Part shown: one piece after another, positions 21,376-32,085 of the stretch
Layout of the letters: every line of letters begins with the position of its first letter
How positions within the stretch are numbered: position 1 is the first letter of the stretch
Origin: Eledone cirrhosa
Taxonomy: Eukaryota > Mollusca > Cephalopoda > Octopoda > Eledonidae
Length of the DNA: 64,000 nucleotides
Assembly: GCA_964016885.1 (NCBI GenBank)
Contig: OZ024742.1
Coordinates: 117,170,323 to 117,234,322, forward strand
Direction of reading: 5' to 3'
The notes under the pieces: model-generated
Databases searched by the model: none
Told to the model about the DNA's origin: nothing
Seen by the model: only the letters and a program-made list of their open reading frames with translations
Made by a program: the position numbers and the translations under genes

Positions 21376-21619
21376 AATAATAAAAAGGACGATTTGTTAT
21401 GTCTTCATTACGTTTGAGTAGTGACGCATGTTTTCCTATTGATCAGCTCAAGGTTCGATCTGTATCGATCTGACCTGACTCTGGAATCAAAAGCTCATCG
21501 GACTTCTGTTGTGATAATGACAGATTGATACAGATTGAACCTTGAGCAGATCAATAGCAAAACATGTGTCACTACTCTATAAACGTAATGAAGACATAAC
21601 AAATCGTCCTTTTTATTAT
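21376..21619. mobile_element. Foldback element with arms of about 98 bp
   Basis: Positions 21376-21472 and 21521-21619 are near-perfect reverse complements. The outer ends read 'aataataaaaaggacgattt' and the reverse of 'aaatcgtcctttttattatt'. The loop is 48 bp. Only a handful of mismatches and one small indel separate the arms. It encodes nothing and resembles a non-autonomous foldback/MITE element. No clear target duplication was found beyond the AAT/ATT edges. Confidence 0.75.
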
Positions 21620-21717
21620 TATTATACTCTGCTTAGTACTACACCTCCATACTTACTGGAAACTATGCATCAAGTGCTCATTCTGGTGAACCTACAGTAA
21701 CTGGACATTACAATCCC

Positions 21718-21718
<1 letters not shown>

Positions 21719-21781
<63 letters not shown>
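21719..21781. repeat. (TA)n microsatellite
   Basis: About 30 TA units. Confidence 0.95.
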
Positions 21782-21783
<2 letters not shown>

Positions 21784-21877
21784 AAAAAGTATTTTTCCTA
21801 TTTCCCACTCTACTACCCTAAGTATTGAGTACTCTGGTGCGTTATGGTCCATCTGGTTTCTTACCACAATTCCTTTG

Positions 21878-21964
<87 letters not shown>

Positions 21965-21983
21965 TATATATATATATATATAT
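21878..21983. repeat. Long (TA)n microsatellite
   Basis: About 50 TA units with one interruption ('atagat' at 21960). Frames such as 21825-22076 across it are artefacts. Confidence 0.95.
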
Positions 21984-22382
21984 AAAATCATAAAAATTCT
22001 TGAATATAAATATTCTTCCAGCTTTGAAAATAAAAATATATCATCATTTACTGTGGGTTGTGGAAATTTTGTTTAAAGTTAATTTAATATTGATGCACAA
22101 TATAGTCAAGTTCTTTTATTTCCTACTGTCATATTTACACCTTCAAATTTCATATATTCTTTTGAAAATGAATTAGTTTAATTAAATGAGGCATAGTTTT
22201 ATTTCAAAATATATATTGTTGCATAGATGTAATTGAAGTAAAGTATATTACAGTACATCTTTAGCTTCTTTAATTACTTGTTGGTTACTAATATCAAAGA
22301 AGAAACAGAAAATAGGGAAATTTGAATAACAGTATTATTCTAAAGTTGAAAAGAAAGTTTCTACAGATACGAACTGTTAATA
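21984..22382. other. Unannotated AT-rich spacer
   Basis: No gene or repeat recognised. Confidence 0.4.
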
Positions 22383-22384
22383 AA

Positions 22385-22540
22385 TATTAGTTCTGAGTTC
22401 AAATCCTTTGAAGGTCAACACTGCCTTTCATCCTTCCAGGACAGTGGATTTGTAGAATTGTCAGGATGTAGAATGAGATGCTTTGCAATGTCTTCTCTCA
22501 TGCTTGATGTTCTGAGTTCAAATTTGAGAATGGTCTACTT
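22385..22540 (+). mobile_element. Two broken old OR-type SINE pieces
   Basis: Positions 22389-22440 keep a B-box-to-body piece ('ctgagttcaaatcctttgaa', 'gcctttcatccttccagga'). It is followed at once by a second head, 22441-22540 ('gtggatttgtagaattgtca' to 'ctgagttcaaatttgagaa'). Confidence 0.65.
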
Positions 22541-22569
22541 GTGTGGGAACCTTAATTTCACTCAGCCTA

Positions 22570-22830
22570 TCACCACTACATGGCCTTTGGGTGTTTTTAG
22601 CAAAGTTCATTCTCTTCCAAACATTCAAGCCAGGTCTCCAATTTGTGAACAACTTTCTTTTTTTCTCCCTTATTTCTACACTTGCATAATTTGGATGTGT
22701 CCTTTTTAGCACAGCATCTTTCCACACATTATGGTCGTCCATCATCTCCACTGTGAGTTTCAGCAATTTGAGATCAGCTCTCACCACCAACTGCATGTCT
22801 TGAGATCAGATCTCATCCCCAACTGCATGT
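22570..22830 (-). mobile_element. Family C LINE C-terminal fragment
   Basis: The reverse strand encodes 'VVRADLKLLKLTVEMMDD' and 'WKDAVLKRTHPNYA' (about 22780-22685), the end of the family C protein. Decayed. Confidence 0.65.
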
Positions 22831-22954
22831 CAACTGAATTGACATTTAGTCGAATTAAACAGTGAAAAACCAAAAAGTGTATCAGACCATTGTTAGTAGA
22901 AAATAGGGTTATTATGAAACTAAAATTAATTTAGAACTAACAGTCATCATTGTA

Positions 22955-23635
22955 CTTGTCATGCCTTTTTTGTTCATTTTTCTATGCTTGCATAGGTTGG
23001 ATGTGTCTTTACAGCACTGCATCTCTCCACATATTGCAATCATCTATCCTATCCACTGTGAGTTTCAGCAATTTGAGATCAGCTCTCACCACCTCTGCCT
23101 AGGTCTTCCTTGGCCTTCTACTGTGGATTCCTTCCATTGGTATTTCTTAGCACATCTTAACCCAGTAACCATCATCCATGTGAATCACTTGTCCATACCA
23201 ACACAGTTATGTCATTTGCACACTACTTCTGGTTCCTCTTATACTCAATTTCTCAGTTCATCCAAGCTCCGTTATTTACATTAACATTGCACATCCATTG
23301 AAGCATACTTGCTTCATTTCTCTCCAGCCTGTGCACCACTACAGTCTTTTCCCATGTTTCAGAGCCATCCCGCATAGCACTTCTCACACAGGCATCATAC
23401 AGCCATCCTTTTGTATGTAGGAGAGATCTTTTGTTATCAAACGTCTTCCATCCTATCTTTATTATAGCTATTATGCTCTCAGCATACCCTCCTCCACAGC
23501 TAAATCGCTTAGCTAGAAAAGATGTATATCATTGTTGCTGTTACTATCAATTAACCCTGAAAATCTACATACAATGTCTACTTTTCCTGTTAAACAACCT
23601 GTTATCCCACTGCATCTCTTGTGCATACCAAAATA
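22955..23635 (-). mobile_element. Family C LINE 3' region, old copy
   Basis: On the reverse strand this reads the same end ('VRADLKLLKLTVD' near 23075), then backwards through the 'LRWYGHV.RM'-like region, 'EACMLRW'-like (about 23300), 'YDACVR.AM'-like (about 23395) and a finger remnant near 23600-23630. The tail at 22960-22990 lacks GATGAT triplets. Confidence 0.7.
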
Positions 23636-24099
23636 TGTTTAAGGAAAATGGGCTAATCTTCTTGAATCCTTTTGTATGCAAAGATGCAACTCTTCTAGAC
23701 TCAAAAGATGCAAACATTATATTAAAAAGTTGCTGTTGAGTAATCAGAAAACCTGTTTGTGGTAAACCCTACCATATTAGTGACATTAAAAAAATACTTC
23801 AAAATTTGTAAATGAAATATAAAATGACTTAACGTGTTCCTTTTAAAGGCCATCATGGAAAGGATGATAATTTTTGCTCGAATGCTTCTTAATGGCCTCT
23901 CTAGCCTAATTAGTGCATTCTCAATAATGTACCACTTCATTGCATTCCTAAGAACCTTTTATTCTCTTCTTTGTAAATAGTGTATCATAATTCTTTCTTA
24001 TATTCAACTTATTATATTTTAACTTTATACATGGCTAGTAAAATAAATGATGGGATTATAGAATCAAATGACTTGCAATGTGTAATCATATACTACTTT
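23636..24099. other. Unannotated AT-rich spacer
   Basis: No gene seen. Confidence 0.4.
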
Positions 24100-24176
24100 T
24101 CTTTGTGACAAGTGGAGAGATGATGTGCTGAATAGGACCTGTCCCACCCTTGCAAGCAGGGAAAAGCGGACGTAAA

Positions 24177-24207
<31 letters not shown>

Positions 24208-24208
24208 G
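24100..24208 (+). mobile_element. Family C LINE 3' tail, forward
   Basis: 'gacctgtcccacccttgcaa', 'gcagggaaaagcggacgtaa' and then nine GAT triplets (24180-24207). It directly abuts a reverse-strand RT fragment of the same family. Confidence 0.8.
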
Positions 24209-24212
24209 AGCA

Positions 24213-25030
24213 AGGCTGCTTCCCTGATGGATTCAATGTCCTATCTCCTTTCCTACTTTCTAGCACTTTAGTTTTGGCTAAGTTTACTTTCAGCTCTTTT
24301 GATTCCAATTTCTGTTTCCACAGTTGGAACTTAATCTCTAGTTCTTCCATAGATTCAACTATGAAGACCAGATCATTAGTGTACAGAATTCACAAGGACA
24401 ACCAGTCTTAATCTCTTCTGTTATGGCCTGTTATGAACAGAAGTAAGCTGAGGAGCAAGCACTGATAAACTCATACTTGTACCTTGAATTGCTCACTAAA
24501 CTCATTTCTTAATCTCACTTTACTGACAATTCCTCTGTACATAGCTTGCACTGTTCTCACAAGCCACTCTTTTACCCTTAGTTTCCTTATGGACCACGAG
24601 ATGACAGACCAAGAGTACTGTGTGAAAAGGCCTTTTCTAGAACAGCAAAAGCTAAATATTATGTCTCATACTTCACTAGGAATTTCTCTTAGGAAGAGGG
24701 CATTTGTAGTACTTCTTCCAGGCACAACACTGAACTGCATCTCATCTAATTTTACTTTTTTTCTGATTAGCTGTTCTATAACACTTTCTATCACTTTCAT
24801 AACTTGGTCCATTAGTTTTATTCTTCTGTAGTTGCTCCTTTTTTAGAGCATCACCTTTTCCCTTTTAGCAATTAACAAGTGTACTGCTGCACTGATCTGT
24901 ATTACCTAGTTGACTAGTTCAGCTCCTGCAACTGATGTTTTTAGCATCTCATTGAATATCTCTGATGGTCTTGCAGTAAAATGCATAAAATTGATCCATC
25001 TATATTAATGTTCTCTAGCAGATTGCCTCA
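24213..25030 (-). pseudogene. Family C reverse transcriptase fragment
   Basis: Reverse strand: 'MEELEIKFQLWKQKLESKEL' (24350-24290) matches the post-YADD segment of the 20.2 kb copy. The region up to about 24990 aligns with its fingers and palm, with 'VNLAKTKVLESRKGDRTLNP' at the downstream end. Many stops. Histidine-rich frames here come from the GATGAT tract and are spurious. Confidence 0.65.
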
Positions 25031-25105
25031 TCAAATCATCAACTATAACTTGCATATGAAATGCCTTAATCATAAGTCTGTTTGATCAGGATTGACCTGT
25101 CATCA
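24950..25105 (-). repeat. Left arm of a large inverted repeat
   Basis: The reverse complement aligns with 25420-25570 at roughly 85-90%. Both arms contain 'cctgat.aaacagacttatga', 'gatgattt.atgaggcaatc' and 'cattttactgca.gac'. The arms are family C RT upstream sequence in opposite directions. Confidence 0.75.
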
Positions 25106-25156
25106 ATCATTATCATCATTGTTTTTGCATTCCTGTTTTCCTACTAACCCTCACAG

Positions 25157-25192
<36 letters not shown>
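25157..25192. repeat. (TG)n microsatellite
   Basis: About 18 TG units in the loop of the inverted repeat. Confidence 0.95.
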
Positions 25193-25198
<6 letters not shown>

Positions 25199-25334
25199 GT
25201 GTGTGACATGTTCTGAAACAATCAGTTATGTTTATTTATGTCCAACTTTTGGCAATACATCCTGCAGCTTAGATTTCAATGATATATCTGATACTTATGA
25301 TACAGGTTAGTATCAGAAGAGCCTCTAGGATAGA

Positions 25335-25412
25335 AAAAAACTGCCACAAAAAATATTTCATCCAACCCTTACCAGTATGAAAACGTGGATGTAAAAACAA
25401 TGATGAAGATGA
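25335..25412 (+). mobile_element. Family C 3' tail in the inverted-repeat loop
   Basis: 'catccaacccttaccagtat', 'gaaaacgtggatgtaaaaac' and 'gatgaagatgat' form a short decayed tail. Confidence 0.6.
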
Positions 25413-25419
25413 TTTACAA

Positions 25420-25570
25420 CAGGTCAATCCTGATTAAACAGACTTATGATTAAAGCATTTCCTATGAAAGTTATGGTGGATGATTTAATGAGGCAATCTG
25501 TGAATATTATTATAGATGGGACAATTTCAGGCATTTTACTGCAGGACTATCTGAGATAGTCACTGAGATA
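25420..25570 (+). repeat. Right arm of the inverted repeat
   Basis: Partner of 24950-25105. It ends in 'ctatctgagatagtcactga', matching the RT peptide 'SEIV.EMLKVSG' in the forward direction. Confidence 0.75.
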
Positions 25571-25946
25571 CTGAAAGTATCAGGAGATCTAGGAGCTGTG
25601 TGTGTTTGTACATACACACATACATACATGCATATATATGTATGTGTACATGTGTCTCCATGCAACTTCGTACCGACATTGTTTAAAGAATGTGGTGATA
25701 TTTGGTGATGGATACTAGATTCATATACTATACTTAAAAAATAAAGTATAAGTAGACATCTGGAAGGGGATGTCGTTTTAGGAATTTTGCCGAAGATGGC
25801 AGTATATACCAAAGTGATTTTTGAGATATGTAAGATTTCAAAGGATACTCTAGAGATGTAAATGCCTACATGTCCATTTTTCCCTTACAGCCACTGACTG
25901 TCTCGAGGACCTTTTCGTCCCTCATCACACTGTAGATTATTCAATT
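25571..25946. other. Unannotated spacer
   Basis: AC/AT-rich run at 25605-25650. No gene recognised. Confidence 0.35.
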
Positions 25947-25963
25947 CCATATGATGTAATAAC

Positions 25964-26254
25964 TGTTTCTACTTTTGGCACAAGGCCAGCAATTACCCCA
26001 GTGCATTACTGGTACTTTATTTTATCGACCCCGTAAGGATGAAAGGCAAAGTTAACCTTGGCGGGATTTGAACTCAGATCGTAAAGGGACATAACTCTAT
26101 GATGCAAAGCATGGCATCCGACCCTCTACCGATACTGCCAATCCACCGCTGCAAAGTTAACCTCGGTGGGATTTGAACTCAGAACGTCAAGGGCCGTAAC
26201 TCTATACTGCAAAACTTGGCGTCCGGCCCTCTACCGATACTGCCAATCCACCGC
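25964..26254 (-). mobile_element. Dimeric OR-type SINE in a single TSD
   Basis: A full reverse-strand SINE (25964-26148) is joined to a second head portion (26149-26254), which holds the A box, the B box and the start of the body. One 17-bp duplication, 'ccatatgatgtaataac', flanks the whole (25947-25963 and 26255-26271), so both parts inserted together. The two heads differ in the diagnostic segment, the second being subfamily B-like ('gtcaagggccgtaactctat'), so this is a fusion of two SINE types rather than a local duplication. Confidence 0.9.
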
Positions 26255-26271
26255 CCATATGATGTAATAAC

Positions 26272-26823
26272 AATAGGACACTGATGTCCATACCCGGCTG
26301 CATATAGATATGTTGGCAGATGTCAGCTACAATACTTCAAGATTCAGTACTTGTGACAAACAAAATTATAGAGCACCCCACCCCAGATACACTTACATTT
26401 TATGCTTAATTTCCCAACATGAGTAGATTGAATATAAAGAGGTTTTGTCCATATATAAATTAATTTCCTTATACTAAGCCTACTGAATGTCTTCATGTTA
26501 GTAAATTAAGCATAAAATGTTTGTTTGTTCCTTTTTATTATTCCTATTTTTTTATAGAAACTTTTTCAGCAACTGAGACATTATATTTTTATGTATTTCA
26601 ATGTTTTCACAATATTCCTCCTTATCTCTTAAATATCAAGTTTATTTTTTATGGGTTGTTTTCGTTTCTATAAGATATTGTTTACAGAGCATAATATATT
26701 GATTTTGATTTTTAAAAAAACATTTTTTTTCTATATTATACTAGTACATAACCTGTTGTTTTACAGATAGAATAAGTAATATTTAATTTTTTTTCGCAAA
26801 AACTGTAACACAGCTATGTTTTT
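26272..26823. other. Unannotated AT-rich spacer
   Basis: No gene seen. Confidence 0.4.
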
Positions 26824-27110
26824 AAATTGTATGTATGTATGTACGTATGTAAGTATGTATGAACATATGTATGTGTGTGTGTATCTATGTTCATCTACTT
26901 TTAATATTTCTATAATTTCTTACCAGTAAAGAGAGAACCAGTCTCTAACATAGAAACAAAACACTTTTATTGGAAATCAACTAGGTAATTATGTCTGTAT
27001 ATATGTGAGTGTGCATATGTGTATGTAGATATGTATGTTATTACATGTATGTACCTGTATGTTTTGAGTTATATATCTCATATACACCTGTTTCAATATC
27101 TATACACATA
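26824..27110 (-). mobile_element. 3'-UTR of an R4-like LINE with (ATAC)n tail
   Basis: Blocks 'accagtctctaacatagaaa', 'cttttattggaaatcaacta' and 'gttttgagttatat' are shared with 35700-35990 and 36141-36520. There they lie downstream (reverse strand) of R4-like coding remnants. The GTAT/ATAC run at 26828-26870 is the tail. Confidence 0.6.
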
Positions 27111-27192
27111 TATTGCTGTCATTATATGGTACATTTCAGAAATGTATGTACACTTATATATATTTATATCATTATCATCAACATAATATATA

Positions 27193-27209
27193 AAAGAGAG
27201 AGAGAGAGG

Positions 27210-27256
<47 letters not shown>
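27193..27256. repeat. (GA)n microsatellite
   Basis: About 30 GA units with a GGGGTGA interruption. Confidence 0.95.
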
Positions 27257-27258
<2 letters not shown>

Positions 27259-27654
27259 CACCATTATCACAGAACTTAAATTCTGATATAAATGGAATCA
27301 ATTTAAAACATTTAGAACATTTGTCCCCACTCCCTCCCTTTTTTATCTTTCTTTGCATCATTTCCTGAATTCTGAATAAATATTTTAGAACCATTTTGTC
27401 AGATCATAACATTTATGTGTGACAGACAGACAAAAAAAATGTTATATGTACAATGATTATGTAAAACATTTTAGAGTGATATATTTTTGGTTGAAGTGGA
27501 ACTACAATATCCAGAAGAGTAATCAATAATGAAACATGAAGGAAGTTATTTCAGTTTTATTTAATTTGACATTTATTAGACTTTATCACAAACCTTTGAT
27601 TTTAGTGTATCAGTAATGTCCTTTTATTTATAATCCTTTTTTCAACTGTCTAAT

Positions 27655-27890
27655 CAGAGAGGAAAGGGCAGTGCTTATGACTTTTTTTCGGGCCTGAGAT
27701 TTGTAGGAGGGAGAGAGGAAAAGGCATCTGTAAACAAGAATCCTGGTTCAAATGCTTCCAACAAAGTGGACTCTGTTAAAAGGTAATAAGGTGGTGTTAA
27801 AACTGGCGACAGATTAAGTCTACCATTTGTTATACTGAAAAATTTGTTATAATGGTATTTATTATAATGGAACTCCACCTGTATTTTATT
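27655..27890 (+). repeat. Unclassified dispersed repeat Z, copy 1
   Basis: It shares 'agtggtgttaaaac', 'agattaagtctacca' and surrounding spacing with 47955-48165. The right part (27838-27880, 'tgttataatggtatttatta') resembles pogo/Tigger-type MITE text as at 59946-60062. Confidence 0.45.
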
Positions 27891-28465
27891 ACTAAAACAT
27901 ATTTGTTGCAATACATAGGTAGAATTTGAATTAAATTTAACCCTCTTCATACCAACTATGCTCAAGACTGCCCCATAAAACTACCCATTTTAAATTTGCC
28001 GATCATAATTTTATAACTCAGAACATTTTGTTAAGTTATGTTTCAAACACCAGCTTGCTAACAAAGTTAATTATTCTACTAAATCCCTGCAACTTTTTAT
28101 TATTATTATAATTTTCAAACTTAATAGGAAAATATTGATAGAACAGTATGTATTCATATGCGCGCGTGCACACACATGCACACAAACGCACGCACACATG
28201 CACACACACGCACACATGTGTCTGCATATGTGTCAGAAGTATGAGAATGAAAGGGTGACAAAACTATGACTATCAGAAATTAATACCTTGCAGTGTTTAA
28301 TGTTTACTACCAAACTCACCATCCTAGTTTATAGAGAGACAGTTTAAAGAGGGTGTGGATCTAATTATGAACTGGATTTTTTCTTCGATGTTGAAAAATA
28401 AAAGAGAACAGTAACAAATAAAAACAAAGAAAATGTTTAAAAATTAGAGGGAAAGAGAGTCGACA
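27891..28465. other. Unannotated spacer
   Basis: CA/GC-rich low complexity at 28158-28222. No gene seen. Confidence 0.35.
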
Positions 28466-28469
28466 TTAT

Positions 28470-28625
28470 TGTCGACTAGGTTTGAATTCAGAATGCTAAG
28501 TTCACTTACAAAGGTGTTTCGTCCAATGCTCTAACAATTCTACCAATCTACTACTCTGGACTGGTACTTTATTTTATCTATCTCAAAAGAATGAAAGGCA
28601 AAGTTAACCCAGAAGGCTTTGAACT
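28470..28625 (-). mobile_element. Two old OR-type SINE pieces
   Basis: A head part (28480-28557: 'ggtttgaattcagaatgcta' to 'ctaacaattctaccaatcta') is followed by a body part (28560-28625: 'tggtactttattttatctat', 'gaatgaaaggcaaagttaac'). Confidence 0.65.
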
Positions 28626-28906
28626 TTGTTTTTTTATGTTGTAAATAACTGCTATCATTACCTATAAAACTAGCATAATTTGTATGTTCATAAAATAAAA
28701 AAGAAAACCAAGCAAAAAATCTCCCAAAAAGTGCCTCCAAAATTGCTAACAGTGTGTGCCTCAATGTGGTTCCTCATCTGATAATTTCTAGCAGTCAAAT
28801 TTCATTCAAATCACAATGTCTTATAAAAATACATTGGACTATATAAAAAAGTGTATAGTCAATCAGGCTTGACATGAGACAAAACTATTAATCACTATTC
28901 CTGTTA

Positions 28907-28915
28907 CTACTACTA

Positions 28916-29005
<90 letters not shown>
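28907..29005. repeat. Compound (CTA)n-(CTG)n-(CTA)n microsatellite
   Basis: About 30 triplets, mostly CTA with a short CTG block at 28932-28946. Confidence 0.95.
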
Positions 29006-29086
29006 TTACTACTATAATAAAAACAATTGAAAACTAAATATAATTGGAGATATCAATATAAATTGAAAATATATATTAATAATCTT

Positions 29087-29266
29087 ATAATTGTTTCTAC
29101 TTTAGGCACAAGGCCAGAAATTACCCAGTGCATTACTGGTACTTTATTTTATCGACCCCGTAAGGATGAAAGGCAAAGTCAACCTCGGCGGGATTTGAAC
29201 TCAGATCGTAAAGGGACGTAACTATGTTGGAAAGATTGGCATCCGACCCTCTACCGATACTGCCAC
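29087..29266 (-). mobile_element. OR-type SINE, subfamily A
   Basis: From 'aattgtttctactttaggca' to 'tctaccgatactgcca'. Both promoter boxes are preserved. Confidence 0.9.
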
Positions 29267-29490
29267 ATTGATGGGGGACCCTCCAAGTGTGTCAAAGACA
29301 TAACAACCTCTCTTATGCTGGGGCCATGTTAAATTGAACTCAGAAAAACGTGGGACTATATGTTAGCAAAATGCAGATACTCAGCCTGTTTGGGAGTTAT
29401 GTAGCCCCACTTCAGTACTGACTCAGTCTGTAGAGACCCATCCAACCCTTGCTAGCAGAGAAAATGGATGTTAAATGATGATGATAATAA
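29267..29490 (+). mobile_element. Old family C LINE 3' tail
   Basis: 'acccatccaacccttgctag', 'cagagaaaatggatgttaaa' and 'tgatgatgataataatt'. The upstream part is decayed. Confidence 0.6.
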
Positions 29491-29842
29491 TTGACATGTA
29501 TAAACCACCCCCTCTATCACCATCTCTAAATAAATCAAAACCGACATTTTCCCTAACTGCAATTACCATGCTAAAATAATCTACAAACTTATACCTTCAC
29601 CTTAGATCAGGCAGTCAAAGAATAGAAAGAGTAAGTCAAAGAGAGAGAGAAGTCAAGGGAAGAGGGAGAGCAAAGGGGAAATTGGGATAGCTACATTTGT
29701 AGATTAAGAAAGAAAACAGAAAATGAGTCCTATATATTTATAAAAAAAACAAAGAAAAACAAGATAAAATATATATATATATATATTGTGTAGCAGTGCT
29801 GTCAGTTAAAATGGTGAATATGTTTATTGTACTTAGATATTG
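29491..29842. other. Unannotated spacer
   Basis: GA-rich at 29620-29690, short TA run at 29768-29787. No gene seen. Confidence 0.35.
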
Positions 29843-29961
29843 ATTTCTAACTTAGGCACAAGGCCAGAAGCTTTTAGAGGAAGAGCAAAGCTAATTAACT
29901 CAATCTCAGTACTTGTTTGTTACTCGATTTTATCGACCCTGGAAGGACGAAAAGCAAAGTT
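29843..29961 (-). mobile_element. Old OR-type SINE, 3' part only
   Basis: 'ttctaacttaggcacaaggc' through 'cgattttatcgaccctggaa'. The long old-subfamily region is present but scrambled. Confidence 0.65.
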
Positions 29962-30620
29962 GTCTGTTTGTCCTGTGTTCTGTGTATGAAATGCATAGCT
30001 GCCTTCTGAAGCATTTGTACATGAATGCCTGGATTCTTCATTCCATGTTAGCTGTAAGAGTTCAGTTCTCATACAAAAGGATTGAGGTAACCAGGGAATT
30101 GTACAATTTGAGTATCATATGAAAACTAAGGGAATTGTTTTCCAAATGATGTTCAGTTTTATCATGACAGAAGAAGCCTGGCCAAGTATTGCCAAAAGCA
30201 TACCAAAAATGGAAAAATTGTATACAGCAATACATAGCAACCCTTAATATATTATTTATAATTATGAAACCTAAAAAAAATAGTATAAAATTGCTATAAC
30301 TAGATTCATTATTTAGTGTTTTCATTTTTTGGTATTTCATTATATTAATTTATTCAAGCAATGAACCAGTAACAGGTAAATCTGACAAAAATAAGCATTT
30401 TATTAACAAAGAATCTGTGAATTGATTTTTAGAAACAAAATTTACTAAATAGTGTCTAGAATCAGTTGAGGAAACAGATTAACATTTCAATTAGACATAT
30501 TTCTATTTCTATAGAAATTTAGATAGAAAACTTCTGCTTCCTTGTTTTGTTAGTATAACAAAATAAAAAACAACTATTATGAAATGAAATTGAACAGCAA
30601 TTTAAATTGAAATATAAAAA
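29962..30620. other. Unannotated AT-rich spacer
   Basis: No gene or repeat recognised. Confidence 0.4.
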
Positions 30621-30832
30621 TAATGGTTTCTGATTTAGGCACAAAGCCAACAATTTTTGGGAATATGGGAAAGGGAAAGTCGATTAAATCAACTCCAGTG
30701 CATAACTGATACTTTATTTTATCACCCTCTGTCCTCGATAAGGGTGAAAGACAAAGCTAACAATGGTTGGATTTAATTATTTGCCACAAAGAATGTTGTC
30801 CAATGTTCTAATGATACTGTCAATCCACCACT
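30621..30832 (-). mobile_element. Old OR-type SINE with long block
   Basis: 'ggtttctgatttaggcacaa', 'gggaaagtcgattaaatcaa', a damaged B box ('ggttggatttaatta'), and head 'atactgtcaatccaccactc'. Confidence 0.75.
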
Positions 30833-30920
30833 CCTATAATAATAATTTTTTTTTTTCATTTTATAAGGTTTTTCTAGCAATTGGTTGCTAGTTACAGCAC
30901 ATTAATTGAACTCAGATCAG

Positions 30921-31104
30921 GGCGGTGGATTGGCAGTATCGGTAGAGGGTTTGACGCCATGCTTTCCAGCATAGTTACGTCCCTTTATGATCTGAGTTCA
31001 AATCCCGCCGAGGTTGACTTTGCCTTTCATCCTTACGGGGTCGATAAAATAAAGTAGCAGTAATGCACTGGGTAATTGCTGGCCTTGTGCCTAAAGTAGA
31101 AACA
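30921..31104 (+). mobile_element. OR-type SINE with perfect 20-bp TSD
   Basis: Complete subfamily A copy. The duplication 'attaattgaactcagatcag' is at 30901-30920 and 31105-31124, so the insertion is recent. It interrupts the 3'-UTR of the R4-like element. Confidence 0.95.
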
Positions 31105-31133
31105 ATTAATTGAACTCAGATCAGTCCCTGTAA

Positions 31134-31605
31134 TCAGAGGCACAAAAAATTGTGTAGGATTTTTGCAATGCTAGTGATGTTAGAAATTTTTGTACTGCTT
31201 ATGAAGTTGGGTATCCTAAGGAATTTTATGAACGACGTAAGACTTTTAGGGGCTGAGACTAGTGCTCCTGTGATGATTGGCACAACTTCTGTCTCTATAT
31301 GGTAATCAGTTCTAATAGTGCCTGCAAGGTCTGCATACTTATTGATCTTTTCGATTTTGTTTTCAGCCACATTCTGGTCTTGCAATATGAATTAGTCTAT
31401 TTTTTTTTTTTTGTGGGAGGTACAACAATATCAGGGTGGTTGTATTGGACTTTGTGCTCTTGATTTCAAGGTCCCAAAATAAGTCTACTCCTGCCCCTGA
31501 TAAGCAGAATTCAAGAAGAGTTTGTTTGTACCACTGACATAGCATTTCTATGTGGTATTTTTTAATCGTCCGATAAGACACAGTGCATAGGCGCCGATGC
31601 TCCAT
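31134..31605 (-). pseudogene. C-terminal nuclease region of an R4-like LINE
   Basis: Two frames read 'FWDLEIKSTKSNTTTLILLY', then 'NRLIHIARP', then 'AENKIEKINKYADLAGTIRT' and 'ETEVVPIITGALVSAPKSL'. This parallels 'LWDFRIQTDKKLEHNRPDLV', 'CLIVHVACP', 'EREKINRYQDLKWEVKRIW' and 'VKVVPIVIGVLGTISK' of copy D1. The nuclease RPD is replaced by 'TTT'-like residues, and a T-run causes a frame change at about 31400. It is a more distant lineage than D1. Confidence 0.72.
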
Positions 31606-31609
31606 TTTA

Positions 31610-32085
31610 TTAGGTGGCAGAGGGGGTGAGGCTATCTTTCTTTACCATTCTCTTGGCTTCATTTAATTCCTCCTGAGTTACCTCGATTATTTCGCATTTC
31701 TTGGTTGCTTTGGCAAACGACACATTTGCGGTGGTATTGATGATTTTGTTGTTATTGTTATTTTTAGTTTCGGTTGTGGTGGCGTCAGTGGAGTTCGGTG
31801 TAGAAGAGTCGATTCTGGGTGAATCCATTTCGATGTCACGAGATAATAATTTCTTTCTTTCTTTTGTTTCTGTTGTTGCTGTGGTGAGGTGGGGGTGGCG
31901 GTTTTAACACCTGCAGTTTTTGGTAATGGCGGGAAATGAATGTCTGCATGAGACAAATTTAAATTATTGCTACTGCTTATATTTTTAGTGTTGACAAACG
32001 TAGTAATATTTACAATGGTGGTGTTGGTGTGAGGTGTTAGTTTGTGAGGAACGCTGTCAGCTTGGTGTAGCTGTGAGTCGTCCAT
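31610..32085 (-). pseudogene. N-terminal low-complexity frame of the R4-like LINE
   Basis: Starts 'MDDSQLHQADSVPHKLTPHT' at 32085 and is rich in Thr, Asn, Pro, Gln and Ser. A frame change near 31840 leads into 'MDSPRIDSSTPNSTDATTTE' and 'QEELNEAKRMVKKDSLTPSA', ending at a stop at 31610. Unstructured Thr/Asn-rich N-termini precede the DNA-binding fingers in this LINE group; the fingers themselves are deleted here. Confidence 0.55.

Noticed and set aside
21825..22076. Open frame of Tyr-Ile repeats
   Set aside because: Produced by a long TA microsatellite.
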